This document shows positions 1 to 11,650 of a stretch of 64,000 bases of DNA, in pieces. A program made the translations under genes and the position numbers. Each line of letters opens with the position of its first letter. Position 1 is the first letter of the stretch. Location: NCBI GenBank assembly GCA_003049465.1, contig PYSS01000053.1, positions 120,398 to 184,397 of the forward strand. Reading direction: 5' to 3'. The notes under the pieces are model-generated. The model was not told the DNA's origin. It saw nothing but the letters and a program-made list of their open reading frames with translations, and did no database searches. Source of the stretch: Magnaporthiopsis rhizophila. Lineage: Eukaryota > Ascomycota > Sordariomycetes > Magnaporthales > Magnaporthaceae.

Positions 1-773
1 TCCGGATATATCTGCCAGTTTTTTTCGAACGGCATGCAGCCGAACATGATGGAAAGGAATACGACGAGCCAGGTGGACAAAATCAGGCCAAACCCGATAT
101 AGACACGGATCTTGAAGTGGGCAAGGCCTGCGGTGAGACGCAGGTAAAAGGCACACATGGAAGCCTTGAGGAGCCAAAGAAGTAGTGTGTAGGTCGACCA
201 CCCTGATGGCGAAAAGGCCGGGCATAGTTAGCAACCGAAAAGGGCCGGCTGTTCGTGGGCGTACATCCGCGTTAGGGAGAGCTGGCGAAGGTTCCTACCG
301 GCAACTTGCGTTTTGGAGCCATTTACCCTGATGGTGGGCCACGTCAATCAATGGTTAGGATTTGATGCTGGTCTCGTTTTCTCTACTCGGTGTGCGCCGC
401 AAGCTCACCTGAGCCACCACTCTTCACTCTCGGGTACCACCGCGGCCCTCTGCTCGTTGGTCATGCCATTGTTGGCCAGGCCCCGCCAAAATGCGCCGAC
501 AGAATATGCCAGATACGTTTCGACAGAGTACGTCACCTAGACGAGAAGGCGCATCCAAGTCAGCAATTGGGTGCCTATTTCAGAAGAGGTAGTCTCCTCG
601 GGGAAGAGGCGCAACCGGGGATGGAAGGGACGCACTGCGGCGGCCACCATGAGATAGTCATCAGCCTGCAGCTTGGTGATGCCAACGGCCGAGACCCGCG
701 CGTAGAGGCGGAGCGCTATGACCAACAGGCCGATGCCCAGCAGGACAAAGTTCTCGGTCACGAAGGCATTCAT
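1..773 (-). CDS. PTH11-like rhodopsin-domain integral membrane protein (5' part, runs off the window)
   Basis: This is the N-terminal part of a fungal seven-transmembrane protein of the rhodopsin-domain/PTH11-like GPCR group, expected in the plasma membrane as a sensor. Visible exons are 773-636, 536-409, 327-299 and 202-1, all with GT-AG borders and consistent phases. Exon 1 carries a membrane helix and the family signature LRLYARV...ADDYLMVAAA. Exon 2 gives ETYLAYSVGAFWRGLANNGMT, with the usual NNGMTNEQRAA block. Exon 3 is a 29-nt microexon encoding VNGSKTQVA. Exon 4 continues as STYTLLLWLLKASMCAFYLRL, then a second helix up to NWQIYP at the window edge. The start is the ATG at 773, just before the first hydrophobic segment. 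No CFEM domain is visible. The ligand and any virulence role are unknown, and the 3' half is missing. Confidence 0.86.
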
Positions 774-2168
774 CTTGTTTTGCCCCCAGCTGGGGTGGCT
801 CCTGCTGATCCGATCAGCCGAGAGGAGGCTCGTCGAGAAGTCTGGGAGATGGAAGCGTGCTTCGCCGTTCGCCGTTCGCCGGTGGAGGCACGGAGGTACC
901 TTATAGTGGGGAGGTTGCTGGCAACAAATGTTCAGGGAAACAAGATGTGCCGCTGCGGCCGGGTAGGTGCACCAGGCGTCACCGAACCTGCCGTCAGATT
1001 TCTCTCAGAAGTTCATCAAGCACTGGACAGTCGGGCGGTGTTTGCGATTGGCGAAGCTTGTTGACTGTGGGCCTGCGGGGAGGGAAGGAAGGACCGTGGA
1101 CGGGCGGGCTCAATGTTCTGTGTCGCCAAACGGAGACGGCAGGAGCTCTGAGACAGGACGGCAGAATATTAGGCCAAGGAGACGGCCACGGAACTTGGAC
1201 CACGATATCTATGTCGAGGGTATGGAGCCAGCGAGTGGGAACGCGGCATCGGCGTTGCCTCTCGACGTTCGGAGAGGAGGAGGAGGAGGAATCCATGGGC
1301 ACGATGCCGGTTTAAAAACGCCACACAGATCCGAGGTGACATCTATTAGGTGCGGCAATGGGGCTCACAAACCATACGTGATTGCGCGTGCATGTGATCC
1401 AACACCACATGCAGCGCAAAGGGGTTGCTGGGTGGGAGATCACCCGAGATGCGAACATTTGTCGCCATGATCCGATGAAGGTGGTGTTCGGTTGCGGCAA
1501 GGGGCCCGTGGAGACGCGGCGCATTTATTGGCCTATAGCTGTGCCTGCCTAAGGAGGTACCTGGTTATAGTCCCGTGTAGGATCATGTTTCCCCCAAGAC
1601 TCCATCCAGGGCCACCATAGGAGGGTCAGGGCTGCTAGAGCAATGTGACTCTATGATTTCTTAGCCGCATATAACCAATTCGCCAACAGAGAGATCAGCA
1701 ATCCTCGGCATCGACCACTTCCTGCCATGTCCACGGGCCAAATGATGAAGCATATTGGTGTACATTTTTACCAGCCAATCACACACGCATCGATCTGCAT
1801 TTGACTGTAGTGCTCGATTCACAGCAGGCTTTGGCCTCCTTTTCTCTCTCCGCTGTGGTTGCACTGCGCTTATATACTTTCCCCATCAGTGGACTTTCCC
1901 GTCCATGGATCCCTGGTATTTCCCATTCCTTCGTATGTCATGTCCTCGCTCCTGTCCTTTCCGGGCTGTTTCACAAAAAGACGAAAAAGAGTGGGGGAAA
2001 AAAATAAAAAAAAAAAGAAAAGAAAAAGAAAAAACTATATATATAGAGAAGGGAGAAAGAAAAAAAGAAAACAAAACAACGCTACCCGCTAAACAATGCC
2101 GAAACCCGCTGAAAGTGAAGTTGACGTAGGAAAAGTAGATCCCCGCGGGAGCCGCCGATGGGCCCGCT
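774..2168. other. intergenic, no gene recognised
   Basis: Several open frames overlap here on both strands, but none has a recognisable domain, a convincing start context or intron signals. A GGA-repeat lies near 1275-1292 and an A-rich tract near 2000-2095. The segment holds the upstream region of the receptor-like gene and the 3' flank of the 66-residue secreted peptide gene. Confidence 0.5.
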
Positions 2169-2369
2169 TTAGCGGAAAATCTTGCCGAGCTTGCCGATAG
2201 CATCATCGATAACGTAGCTGTTGCCAGGGGAGCCAGGCCACCAGAGCATTCCGGCGTTGACCTGCTTCGGGATCGGCTTCATCTGCCTGACATTGCGAGG
2301 CAGGGGCGCGGCGGCGACCTGGGCGGTGAGGGCGGCCAGGGCCAGGCAGACGGCAGTTGGGAAGTGCAT
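2169..2369 (-). CDS. Small secreted peptide (66 aa), function unknown
   Basis: An intronless ORF from the ATG at 2369 encodes 66 residues. Residues 1-20 or 21 form a textbook signal peptide: MHF, a hydrophobic Ala/Leu core, then AAA before PLPRN. The mature part of about 45 residues has no cysteine. It has a basic, proline-containing front (PLPRNVRQMKPIPKQ), a central GMLWWPGSPGNSY and a C-terminal IDDAIGKLGKIFR that could form a short amphipathic helix. A purine-rich strand (pyrimidine-rich in the sense direction) just upstream at 2381-2440 fits a fungal core promoter or leader. The frame stays open further upstream, but that extension is low-complexity Ser/Leu/Phe. The protein resembles a small effector or signalling peptide only in general build. 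I do not recognise a family. Confidence 0.6.
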   Translation of the reverse strand: MHFPTAVCLALAALTAQVAAAPLPRNVRQMKPIPKQVNAGMLWWPGSPGNSYVIDDAIGKLGKIFR

Positions 2370-2380
2370 TGTGACGTGTC

Positions 2381-2440
2381 CAAGAGAGAGAGAAAAAAAA
2401 AAAAAGAGCCCGAGAGATAGAGAGAGAGTGGAGAGGAAAG
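2381..2440 (-). promoter_or_regulatory. Pyrimidine-rich (CT) leader/core promoter tract of the 66-aa secreted peptide gene
   Basis: On the plus strand this is a run of GA dinucleotides and A's. In the sense direction of the gene it is a CT/T-rich tract ending about 12 nt before the ATG at 2369. Such tracts are common just upstream of highly expressed fungal genes; the role here is inferred. Confidence 0.35.
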
Positions 2441-3476
2441 AATCCACAAAAAAAGTAGTCAAATCGAAGGTGATGTGAGGCTAAGAGACGGTTGTAAACC
2501 CGACGGGATAGTGAATTGGGAGTGAGTAAGCAATAAGAATGGCGATAAAAGGCGTCCAAGGTCGAGATATTAAATCTTCTTTGTTTTCTTCCCATCCCAA
2601 CGCGGACGTGCGTTTGTGTTTTGGTGATTCGTTAATTATAGAAATCCAACCACACGTTTGACTTGGCAACACCCTGCCAGCACCGATCAAAATAGGCACG
2701 CATGAGACCCTGCTCCACCTGCGGGGGTTCTGTTGTTTCATGCAATACAATGATAGAAAAAACAGGAAAGAAGTCATGGGATGAAGAAGTTGGATAAGCA
2801 TCTTTTCCCGCACCGCACAAAAATAAAGCGACGGGGATTTTAAAGTCGTGAAAAAGAAGGGACGAAGTGCTGTAGATTACAGATGACAGATGACAGATAC
2901 CCGGCTGCAACATGGGATGATGGTAAAATGTGTGTTCGTGCGTGTGTGTGTGGCTCAGCTACTACCAGCTGTGGGACATTAGCCGACGACACCGTGGCTC
3001 TCCCTCTTTACGAGTGACCCAACCCAAATCAGCTTCCCCTTCAGGCCACGCCATCACCATCCTGGCGGATCTGGCCCAGGGAAAAAGGTCCACCCGTCCG
3101 CCGGCGCAGCACCGGGGGCTCGTGGGAAAACCCACATTGAGGCCGGCCGGGACCCGCGCGCCCGCCTTGGCGCAACCCCTGAGTCTTGCAGCCCAGGGTC
3201 GAATGCTACCGTACCGTCATCCGCTGTGATCCCTGCATGTCCCGCCGGTCAAATCCTCACATAACAGTCTTTTTACTCCCCCGGTGCGACACAATCATAA
3301 TGGGGTGAGGTGGCATCGACCACGTCGACATCTTGTTCAGTGTCTCGTGGTCGAGCACAGGTGTGCGCACCCTCGGATCCTTCATAAAACCTGAAATTAT
3401 CGTTTCGGGCCCGATCAATGTCCAAGAAAAGATCTCATCCCTCAGCTCCTACCTCCCGGTTTCGTAAATTGCAGAG
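2441..3476. other. intergenic, shared upstream region of divergent genes
   Basis: No gene is supported between the secreted-peptide gene (minus) and the monooxygenase (plus). The stretch holds a short AGATGAC tandem near 2878-2898 and a GT-rich run at 2930-2951. It presumably contains the promoters of both genes. Confidence 0.45.
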
Positions 3477-5604
3477 ATGACGATAACAGAAGAAGTAGAC
3501 CAGGTGGTGATCGGCGCAGGTAAAGTTCCAAGCTCAACAAGGGATATGAGAGACAGTGCGCAAATGATAAGGCAGTGGCGGCTCGCTGACGGCCACAGGC
3601 TTTGCCGGTCTCGCCTCCGCAAAGGCATCCTTCCAGCTCCACCCGGAGCGGTCGCTCGTGGTTCTCGATGCCGCCCCTACCGTCGGCGGCGTCTGGGCCG
3701 CCCATCGCCTCTTTGACGGGCTCCGGACGAACAACATGCTGGGCACCTACGAGTACCCGGATTTCCCCATGGACACGGCCACTTTTGGCGTGAAGCCGGG
3801 CGAGCACATCCCCGGCCACGTGGTCCACAAGTACCTCAACGCCTACGTCAAGAAGTTTGGCATCGCCGACAAGATCCGCTGCGGCTGGGCCGTAGTCTCC
3901 GCGGAGCACCAGGAGGACGACGGCGGCTGGATCCTGACCGTCACCGTGGCTGGCGACGACGGTACCAAGAAGATCCTGGCGAGACGGCTCGTGGTCGCCA
4001 CGGGCATGACCTCAGAGCCCTTCATGCCGCACATCGAGGGCCAGGAGACCTATGGCAATCCGATATTCCATGGGATGAGCTCCCTGGAAGACGAAGGGCT
4101 CCTTTCCAGCGCCAAAAACTTTACCGTTTTCGGCGGCACCAAGTCGGCGTGGGATGCTGTGTACGCCGCGGCGAGCAAGGGAATCAAGGTCGACTGGATC
4201 ATCAGAGGTGACGACTTCCCTGCCCGATGGTGGCAACTCCGAATCCAAAGTTATTGTAAAGTGACGGAACAAGTCTGACCAGGATGGCGCATGATTCGCG
4301 CCGAATACTTATTTAGAGAGCGGCCATGGGCCGGCTTGGATGGCCCCTGCTTACGTCACGCCGTTGAAGAAGTGGCTTGAGAAACTCGTCGGTAAGTGGG
4401 CATCAGAGAGTGACACAGCACTCCACGCCGAAACGTCACACAAAACAACGGGGACGGGACACAAGCTTACTTGGTAAATGTGCCGTGCGACCATGCAGTG
4501 ACACGGCTTCTCACCTGGTTCAGCCCGTGCATCTGGGGCGACGCCGACGGCTACGCGCGCATCCGCTCGCTCCTGCACGGGACCTGGATGGGGCGGACCG
4601 TCGTGGACGCCTTCTGGGGCATCCTGGGCGGCGACGTGATCTCGCTCAACAAGTTCGACTCGCACCCGGAGCTGGCCAAGCTCAAGCCGTGGAGCAACCC
4701 CATGTTCGTCGCCAGCTCCTTCTCCATCCTCAACTACCCGACCGACTTCTTCGACCTGGTGCGCGACGGCACCGTGCGCGTGCACATCGCCGACCTCAAA
4801 GGCCTTTCGCGGGGTAAGGTGCACCTGGCCGACGGCACCGCCCTGCCCAGCGACGCGCTGTGCTGCGTGACGGGCTGGAAGCACGTGCCGGCCTTCAAGC
4901 TGCTGCCCGAGGGCATGGACGCGCGCCTGGGCGTGCCGCACCGCGCGGCCGACTCGCCGCTCGCCACGCCCGCGCGCCTGGGTCGCGCCGACGCCGAGAT
5001 CCTGATGCGGTTCCCGCGCCTGCGCAACCAGCCGGTCCTGAACGCCAAGCTCAAGCCGCTGCTGCAGTCCGGCGGCCTGGACGCCGACGGGGAGGTGGAG
5101 GTGTCGCGCGGGCCGCAGGACGGCTCGCTGACGGCGTGGGCGCTGCACCGACACATTGCGCCGCCCGACGCCGCCCAGGTGCGCCGCCACCGCGACGTCG
5201 TCTTCGCCGGCGTCATGATGAACTTTGACGTGCCCATGGTCACGCACGCCCAGGCGCTCTGGATCCAGGCCTATTTCGATGACGCCCTGCCCGCGTCCGT
5301 CATGCCGCGCCGCAGCTGCTCCGTCCTGCCCGAGGACGAGGACGACAAAGACGCCGAGATCGAGGCGCTCAAGTACCAGACCATCCTGCACAGCCGCTTC
5401 GGCAAGTGGCGCTACCCGGCCGGCCACGGCGACAAGTTCCCCGACTTCGTCTTCGACGCCCTCCCCTACATCGACTGGCTCGTCGCCGACCTGGGCCTCA
5501 AGGTCCACAGGAAGAAGAACTTTCTGGCCGAGGCGACGCAGCCGTACGGTCCAGAGGACTACGCCGACCTGTTTTCCGAGTGGATGGCCAAGAAGCGTGT
5601 GTAG
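3477..5604 (+). CDS. FAD-dependent monooxygenase (flavin-containing monooxygenase-like)
   Basis: A predicted flavoprotein that oxygenates an organic substrate using FAD and NAD(P)H. Exons are 3477-3519, 3599-4207, 4317-4391 and 4499-5604; phases join cleanly to give 610 residues. The N-terminus carries the FAD Rossmann motif G13-A-G15-FA-G18, split by intron 1, followed by LVVLDAAPTVGGVW. An ATG-type motif (LVVATGM) sits near residue 148. A second, degenerate nucleotide-binding motif (VFGGTKSAWDA) lies near 190-200. A conserved block SGHGPAWMAPAYVTP is created by splicing into exon 3. The canonical Baeyer-Villiger fingerprint is not evident, so the reaction type is open. It stands alone, without recognisable biosynthetic-cluster neighbours; a catabolic or specialised-metabolism role is equally possible. 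Confidence 0.9.
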
Positions 5605-6218
5605 TGCGGCGGCGGCTCGCTTTGGAGCCGGCTTTCATTTTTTCGTGCCTCATTTAGTGCTTGCCTTTGGTGTTGGGTGGGGAAAAGCGTGGTTTGAGTT
5701 GGGTAGCGTCAGCACGCCGATGGAAATTTTCGAGGTTGGTAATCGGGAAGTTTGGGCGTTCAAATTAGCATTACCCCCGGGGTTTCTTGATGGAACCGTT
5801 GGCCGTCTGTTCTCATCCGGCCGAGGCAGGCACCTCCCCACGTCTATCCGTGATGCGCGAGCGGTTGGTTTTCCGTGACGTCATCGCCGCCATCTGACCT
5901 CGAATTATATTGGCTTGATCCGATCAAGGACGATCTAGCCGGATGGAAACATCGTCGACGGGCTAGGAGCGAAAAGAGGCGCTCGGTTTAAGCGGGTAGG
6001 CTGACTATTTTATTCAACGGGTCAATCTAGGTTTATCTATTAGAACCCTTAGAACCCTTTTATCTCATCTTCATATTATAACCCGGTCCCAACGCCAGCC
6101 AAGCATCATGCGTCATCATATCGTACAGGTTCGCCGATTGGGAAACAGCATATCTTTTCTCAAGTCGCTTGGGCCTTTGCTCGCCAGCGAGTCGCGTGTT
6201 GATGATCGCGAGATTAAC
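5605..6218. other. intergenic between convergent genes
   Basis: This 614-nt segment lies between the 3' ends of the monooxygenase (plus) and the sulfate permease (minus). No ORF with protein-like features was found. It presumably contains both 3' UTRs. Confidence 0.5.
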
Positions 6219-8928
6219 TCAAATCCTGTCTCGCCGACGCGCACCTTCAACCGCGTTCGACACAGCAGACACAAGGTCAACGTGGAAGAATGGTCTCTCA
6301 ACACCAAATATTGGGGCCAGTGTCTTTTTACATGGCAGTCGGTTGGGCGGTATGTCCTGGTGCTGTTCTCGTATAGCGGCACTGGACTCCTTTGCGGGCA
6401 CCGTGTTCATCCCCTCCTCTCCAGACTCGAGGTCTAGGTGCTCCCTAGTGTCGGCAATGTCCACTCCCTGAGGCTCAGCTCCGAACAATGTGACGTTGGA
6501 GGATACTGCCGAGAACTGGAGCTTGCGGAGGCCCGTGTTCGTGGAGGTAGCCGTTGCGGCCACGTCAAATGCCGGCATCCAGGGGCCAGAGGTCGTGCTT
6601 TTCGGGCCCTCGCCATGCGGAAGCCCAAACCCAACGGCGGCCAGGGCCCGGCGGGTCCAGCGGCTGCGGACGCCGGCCAAGTGCCACTCAACCACCCCCG
6701 GTGCAGCCCAGCGATTTAATTGGGCGCGTACATCTTCGAGGGCTTCCACGGCCGTTGCATCCACCTCGTTGACCGTGCTGAGGTCGAGAACAACGGCAAG
6801 GAGTGTTGGCAGGCGCTCGCTCTCCTCCTCTGCCAAGGCATCATTCTTCGGTGCCGGCATGTTCCAGGGACGGTCCTATTTCCCACCCGGAATCGTTAGC
6901 CTGAAGCCTACGTAGTCTTTGCAAGAGACGAGGAGGGAACGTACACCTGGATGCTTGTAGCCGTCGGCATCTGTCTGGCGTGTATGGGCGGTGATATGGG
7001 TCACCAGATGATCCAGATACTGGGCCTGGTTGATATAATTGAAGCCCTCGGTGAATCGGTAGATGAAGACGCCTGGGTACGCTTCGCTCACATCTACAGC
7101 GGGGTTGGAGCCATCCTTGCGGTCAAGCGGCAGGAAAACTTCGCGTGATTGCATACCCTCTAGTCTTGCGACACCGTCGGCGGCCCGAGGGAGGCGGTGG
7201 TGGTGGTGGTGGTGGTGGTGGTGGTGGTGTATGTTCAGAAGAGAAACGTAATGTCCAGCACCAGGGTTGGTGGTAGGTGGCTCTGGGTGCACCTGGACCC
7301 TAAGTCGCCCAAGAAACCGACCCTGAGACTTGGCCATCCTGAGCGGGATGACAATCAAGGAGATCCCGACTGTCGCGTAGATGCCAAACTCGAGTGACTC
7401 GAACATTGAGAGAAAAACACCGGCGAAAAAGATGAGAACGTCCATTGGTGCAACCTTCCAGTACTTGGAAATGGTGGACGGTCGGGTGATCAAATTGAGG
7501 ACGGCGTGGATAATGAGACCAGAGAGAGCTGCAAGCGGTATGAAGAAGAAAACAGAAGTGAGAGCATATAGGGCGAGCAGAATAATGAGGCCGTTGAACA
7601 CGCCGGCCAGGGGAGTTCTGACGCCAGCTTTGGAGAGCACTGCGGTCCCACTGAACGAGCCCGTTGCCGCATAGCCTCCAAGGAACGGGCCAAGCATGTT
7701 CGCGGCGCTTATGGAAATAATCTCCTGCGAAGGTACAACGGTGTAGTTGTTGATGCGCCCGAAGGATTTGCCGATCGCGATGTGCTCGATAATCAAGACT
7801 ATAAGAAGAGCGGGGAGCTCAGGGGCAACAAGTTTGACGAGGTTGGGGTCCATCGACGGCACACCAGCGGCCGAGAAACCTGAACAGGGATTCATTCTAA
7901 AAGTCAGCCTTAATCACAATCTAGCTCACAGCTTCCGCAACCGTTTTCTTGCATAGGAGGGATGGCGTTTGTCACACACCTGTGGGCACGGGGCCAAGGA
8001 TGCGAAACTTGGCCTCTTTGGCAGAGAGACCCCGGTTGACAATGAAGCTGATGAGAGTGTAGAGCAGGATAACAAACGTCATGCGGATAGACGAGATGGT
8101 GGCCCAAAGTTTGGACCGGTGCTTCTGCCTCTCGCCCATGCGGGCACAGAAAGACTTGATGAGCTGCAGCAGAAACAGTGCTGACAGACCGACTGCAGCG
8201 TCGACTGTGGTTCTGGGTAGGGCCTTGCAGGTAGCAACAAGAACCTTGTACGGCGCGTCCTTAGTGTTGACACCGGTGATGCCCAAAACAGCGGGCAGCT
8301 GGCTCAAGGAGATGGTGATGGCAGCGCCAGTGACGAAAGCAGCGATGGCAACGTGGGGGATGAGCTCGATGAGCCAGTCCAGGCGCAGGAGGCCAAAGAC
8401 GAGCAGGGCGAGACCGGCGAGGAACGAGACCGTCTTGGACGTCTGCTCGGGAGTGACGCCAGGCATCTCGGTCTCAACCTTTGCGACGATGCGGCCGACC
8501 AGCAGTGAGATGACGGCGGTGGCACCGATGGCAATGTCTTTGGAGGTGCCGAAGAGCCAGTAGAGGGAGGCGCCGGTGAAGGAGGTATAGAGGCCGAACT
8601 CGGGCCGGAGACCGGCAAGCATGGCGTAGGCCATTGCCTGGGGTACAACAACGAAGCCAAGTGTGATGCCACCGATGACATCTCCAGTCAGCCAACGAAG
8701 ATTGTAGCGTCCGATCCATTGGATGAAAGGGAAAAAGCTCTTGAAGTAGCGAGCCACTCCAACCGCCGTGGGTCGATGCTCGAGCAGCCACTCCTTCACA
8801 GTAGGATCCTCCTCGAAATAGGGGTCCAACGGCGAGATGGCCGCTGCAGCCTGGCTCCTGGTTCTAGATTTGCTGTCGTTCTTCTCGGAGCCACCAAAGG
8901 CCCTAGCAGCTAGCGAGCGCGGGCCCAT
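6219..8928 (-). CDS. SulP family sulfate permease with C-terminal STAS domain
   Basis: A proton-coupled sulfate (anion) transporter of the SLC26/SulP family in the plasma membrane, supplying sulfur. Exons are 8928-7980, 7879-6945 and 6875-6219; phases fit and give 846 residues. The N-terminus has the signature LTGDVIGGITLGFVVVPQAM, followed by many membrane segments including GLYTSFTGASLYWLFGTSKD and a second half with SFSGTAVLSKAGVRTPLAGV. The C-terminal STAS domain spans roughly residues 480-800, with LAVVLDLSTVNEVDATAVEA and the closing block RPFFHVDL. An uninterrupted run of 11 histidines, mostly encoded by CAC repeats at 7197-7229, sits at about residues 534-544 near the start of the STAS domain. 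The intron 2 donor is taken as GTACGT because it preserves the reading frame. Confidence 0.95.
7197..7229 (-). repeat. CAC trinucleotide repeat encoding 11 histidines in the sulfate permease
   Basis: A perfect GTG repeat on the plus strand reads as CAC (His) on the coding strand for 11 codons. It stays in frame with the permease exon, between the transmembrane region and the core STAS strands. Confidence 0.9.
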
Positions 8929-11650
8929 GACGATAGATTGCCGTTGTGGTACGCCAACAAGTAGGAGTGCAAAAAAGATAGTCGGTGAGAAACTGGGTGA
9001 GGTGGATGGCTGGCAGGTTACACAATGGGGGCTTCTGCTCTGACGTTTGCCAGAGAGATGTCAAGAGCAGGCCGTCCGAGGCGCTTGCTGGAATCTCGAA
9101 CGAGCCTAAGGAGGGGCTTGGAAGGGAAACAAGTTTGGACTGGCGGATTGAGGAGCTCCATTCCCAATAAAAAAAATGGCAGGAGCGAACGGGATGCAGT
9201 GTTCCTTTATCGGCCAGGGCAGCCGCGAGGAAGCCCGAACCTGAACAGGCGGCTCCGTCCTCCAGGCCGACGGCCGTCCTCGCAGGCAGTTTGACCATCG
9301 CCAAGCGCCCGTGCCAGACCATAGATGGACCCACCGGCTGGGAAGCTTGAAGTGAGGAGCAGATCTAATGACCAATTCGTGCATCCATGGGCTTGGACTG
9401 ATTCAAAAGGCATTCACTCTTGACCCTTCCCGTTTTGACAGCGCCCTATAAGGTGGCGCACAAGGGAAGGCCTTCCTTGCCGATCCACGGCCCACGTAGT
9501 ATCGATTACGGACATCTTGAAAAAAGGTCTCGACGGGGTTGAAGTCATCTGGAGGCTGCAAGCTCCTGTGTGAGGGCAAGCAAGGGACGAGGAATAGTGT
9601 GCAGCAGGGTCTGGACAGCCCAAGTCATCTAGCGGCGACGGTCATACATACGGTCATTATGATGGCTGGCGGCCCGATGACGGAAATTATATGACCAAGC
9701 CAAGAGTGGCAAGAGTGGCGGTGAAGTGCACAAAGGAAAAAGCGATAAGCATCAGGCGGAAATTTTTTGGGCTGGGTTCGGACGCTGTCCCGACATCCGC
9801 CTTCCCCGGTCCCGGCACGGACGCCTAGGAACTGGTAGCCAGGGACATCCATGGGGTAAACCGGTGGAGAGGGCGGCCCGGCTGGTCTGGAGTCGCGGAA
9901 TGGGCCAGGCCAGAACCTCTGACGTAGGGTCTAGTAGGTACCTGAGGTAGGTAGAGGTAAGTGCTGAACTAATAAACAAGCAGACATCACGTCTGGTGTC
10001 TGCGAGAACCCCACGAAAACCCCACGAGGGCGGCGCGGGAGGGCTGCAGATGCGGCTCTTTCCAAGCCTCATTCGACCCAGCGTTACAGTCACAGACTGA
10101 GACCGGACGGGATTTGATAAATTCACTCGAGACTCCCGTCCCGTCGTCAGGCAATTTGGCAAGGTGAACCTGTCGTTGCCAGACCGGGGGTTCTAATGGA
10201 AGTCTAAATCAGGAAGCACAGTGGGTGCCGGCTGTCGGACACTGACCGAGAGCCGCCGACCAGTTGTCACTGGTCGGACAAGGGCCCGCCGCTTAGGCAC
10301 CGTTTACCTAAGCGAAACTGGCAAAGGCAGCCAAGCTATTTGTGCCTGCCGCAATTAAGATTGTGATGTCGGTGGCACCAGCCCACTGATGTTTAAAAAA
10401 AAAAAAAAAAAGGTTGACGGCTTCCCTGGCTTGCCCACATGGGTTGGCATGCTTCTGTGCTTTTCACAGAAGCGCACGGGGGACACCTCGACAACCCGGC
10501 CGCTCAAAGTAGTAAGTTTTTGCTGAGGAGTTGCCTCGCGGATTGCTTTATTTGTTCTCTGCCTCTATCCGATACTTGGAGGGTATCACGTAGCCCAAAA
10601 CTAAACGAGAGTTGGCACCAACACCACCAAAAAAAGGGCTCCAACTCTCATTTAATTTTTCGGCATCGTGGGTATGTGGTGGCTTCAAGATGCGGGCGTA
10701 TACGTCATTTTCGTGACTCCAAGTCCCACCGTACCACCACACCACCACACCACCACACCACGCTCGGCACCCCCTTCTTGGAAGCGCTCTAGCCCCTTCC
10801 GAGCACAACCGTCAATCCAGTCAGATCGCCCCCTCAGCCTGCTGGCAAAACTTCGGCCTTATATGCGCGTGTGATGCCCATCGTGGCCTGGACACGATGT
10901 TGCAGTGTTGTTGTTGACTTCAACCGAGCGGGGTTTTCGGAATCATTTCTCCAACCATTGAAACCAGCAGGCCTCTTTTCCCCGCGTGATGAGCCTCCAG
11001 TCGAACTGCACGTCAACCACCTCACCTGCATGCATCGTCGATACGCTCACCCCACTGCAACGTCGATGCTGCGCGGAGACAGCTGAAAATCCGGGGAAAT
11101 CTGGGGGAGCAGCAGGCACTGCCGAATCTTCTGGCGCAGGCTGCCTACGACGACGGCTCGCGTAGCCGGCGACGTCGACATCGACCTTCTTGTTTGATCC
11201 ATGGCTCCGACGGACACCGTAGGCCCGTTCTCCAAGGAACATCCTCGGCCCTTTTTGATCCCTGGTTTGTTCGGCCAAGGAAGTCCACTTCCTTCTACAT
11301 CGAGCATCTCTTTCGTCCCCGCCCCTCCACAATCCGGCCGACGGCTCTTCTTTGCGGGGAAGCAGGCCTTTATCAAGATCGCACATGGCCAAACTGCCGG
11401 CTGCCGGGTTTTTGAGAAAGCCCGGTGGTGATAGAGAGAGGTTGATATGGGGATGGGAATACTGGCCTGTGTGTAGATAGTCGGCCCGTCATGCGTATTT
11501 AGATAGGTATATAAGGAGAGGGCCTGGACCGGATCCCTCCAGTCTCATGTTCGTGAGAACCAGGACACTTCCAAGAGTCACTTTCAGTCCTAAAACGGAA
11601 TAACCCAAAAGAGCAGAGTCTCAGCCTGTAACCGCGCCGCCTGATCCAAG
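8929..11650. other. 2.7-kb intergenic region upstream of two divergent genes
   Basis: No gene is supported. Visible landmarks: TAGGTA/GAGGTAGG repeats at about 9929-9960, a short direct repeat AACCCCACGA near 10006-10027, a 17-A run at 10395-10411, a CACCA tandem near 10733-10770, and the cutinase TATA box at 11508-11515. The open frames at 11047-11431 lack recognisable domains. It holds the promoters of the permease (minus) and the cutinase (plus). Confidence 0.45.
11508..11515 (+). promoter_or_regulatory. TATA box of the cutinase/acetylxylan esterase gene
   Basis: TATATAAG lies 136 nt upstream of the ATG at 11651, a spacing compatible with a start site about 30 nt downstream and a leader of roughly 100 nt. 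A strong TATA box fits an inducible secreted enzyme; induction itself is inferred. Confidence 0.55.

Noticed and set aside
390..1064. Long plus-strand open frame opposite the receptor-like gene
   Set aside because: It starts with GTG and overlaps antisense the spliced exons of the PTH11-like gene, which match the family closely.
4351..5508. 385-codon minus-strand frame
   Set aside because: It is the antisense shadow of the GC-rich FAD monooxygenase exon and has no domain of its own.
11047..11431. Overlapping ORFs upstream of the cutinase gene
   Set aside because: Both strands are open with no conserved motif; the region is better explained as promoter DNA.
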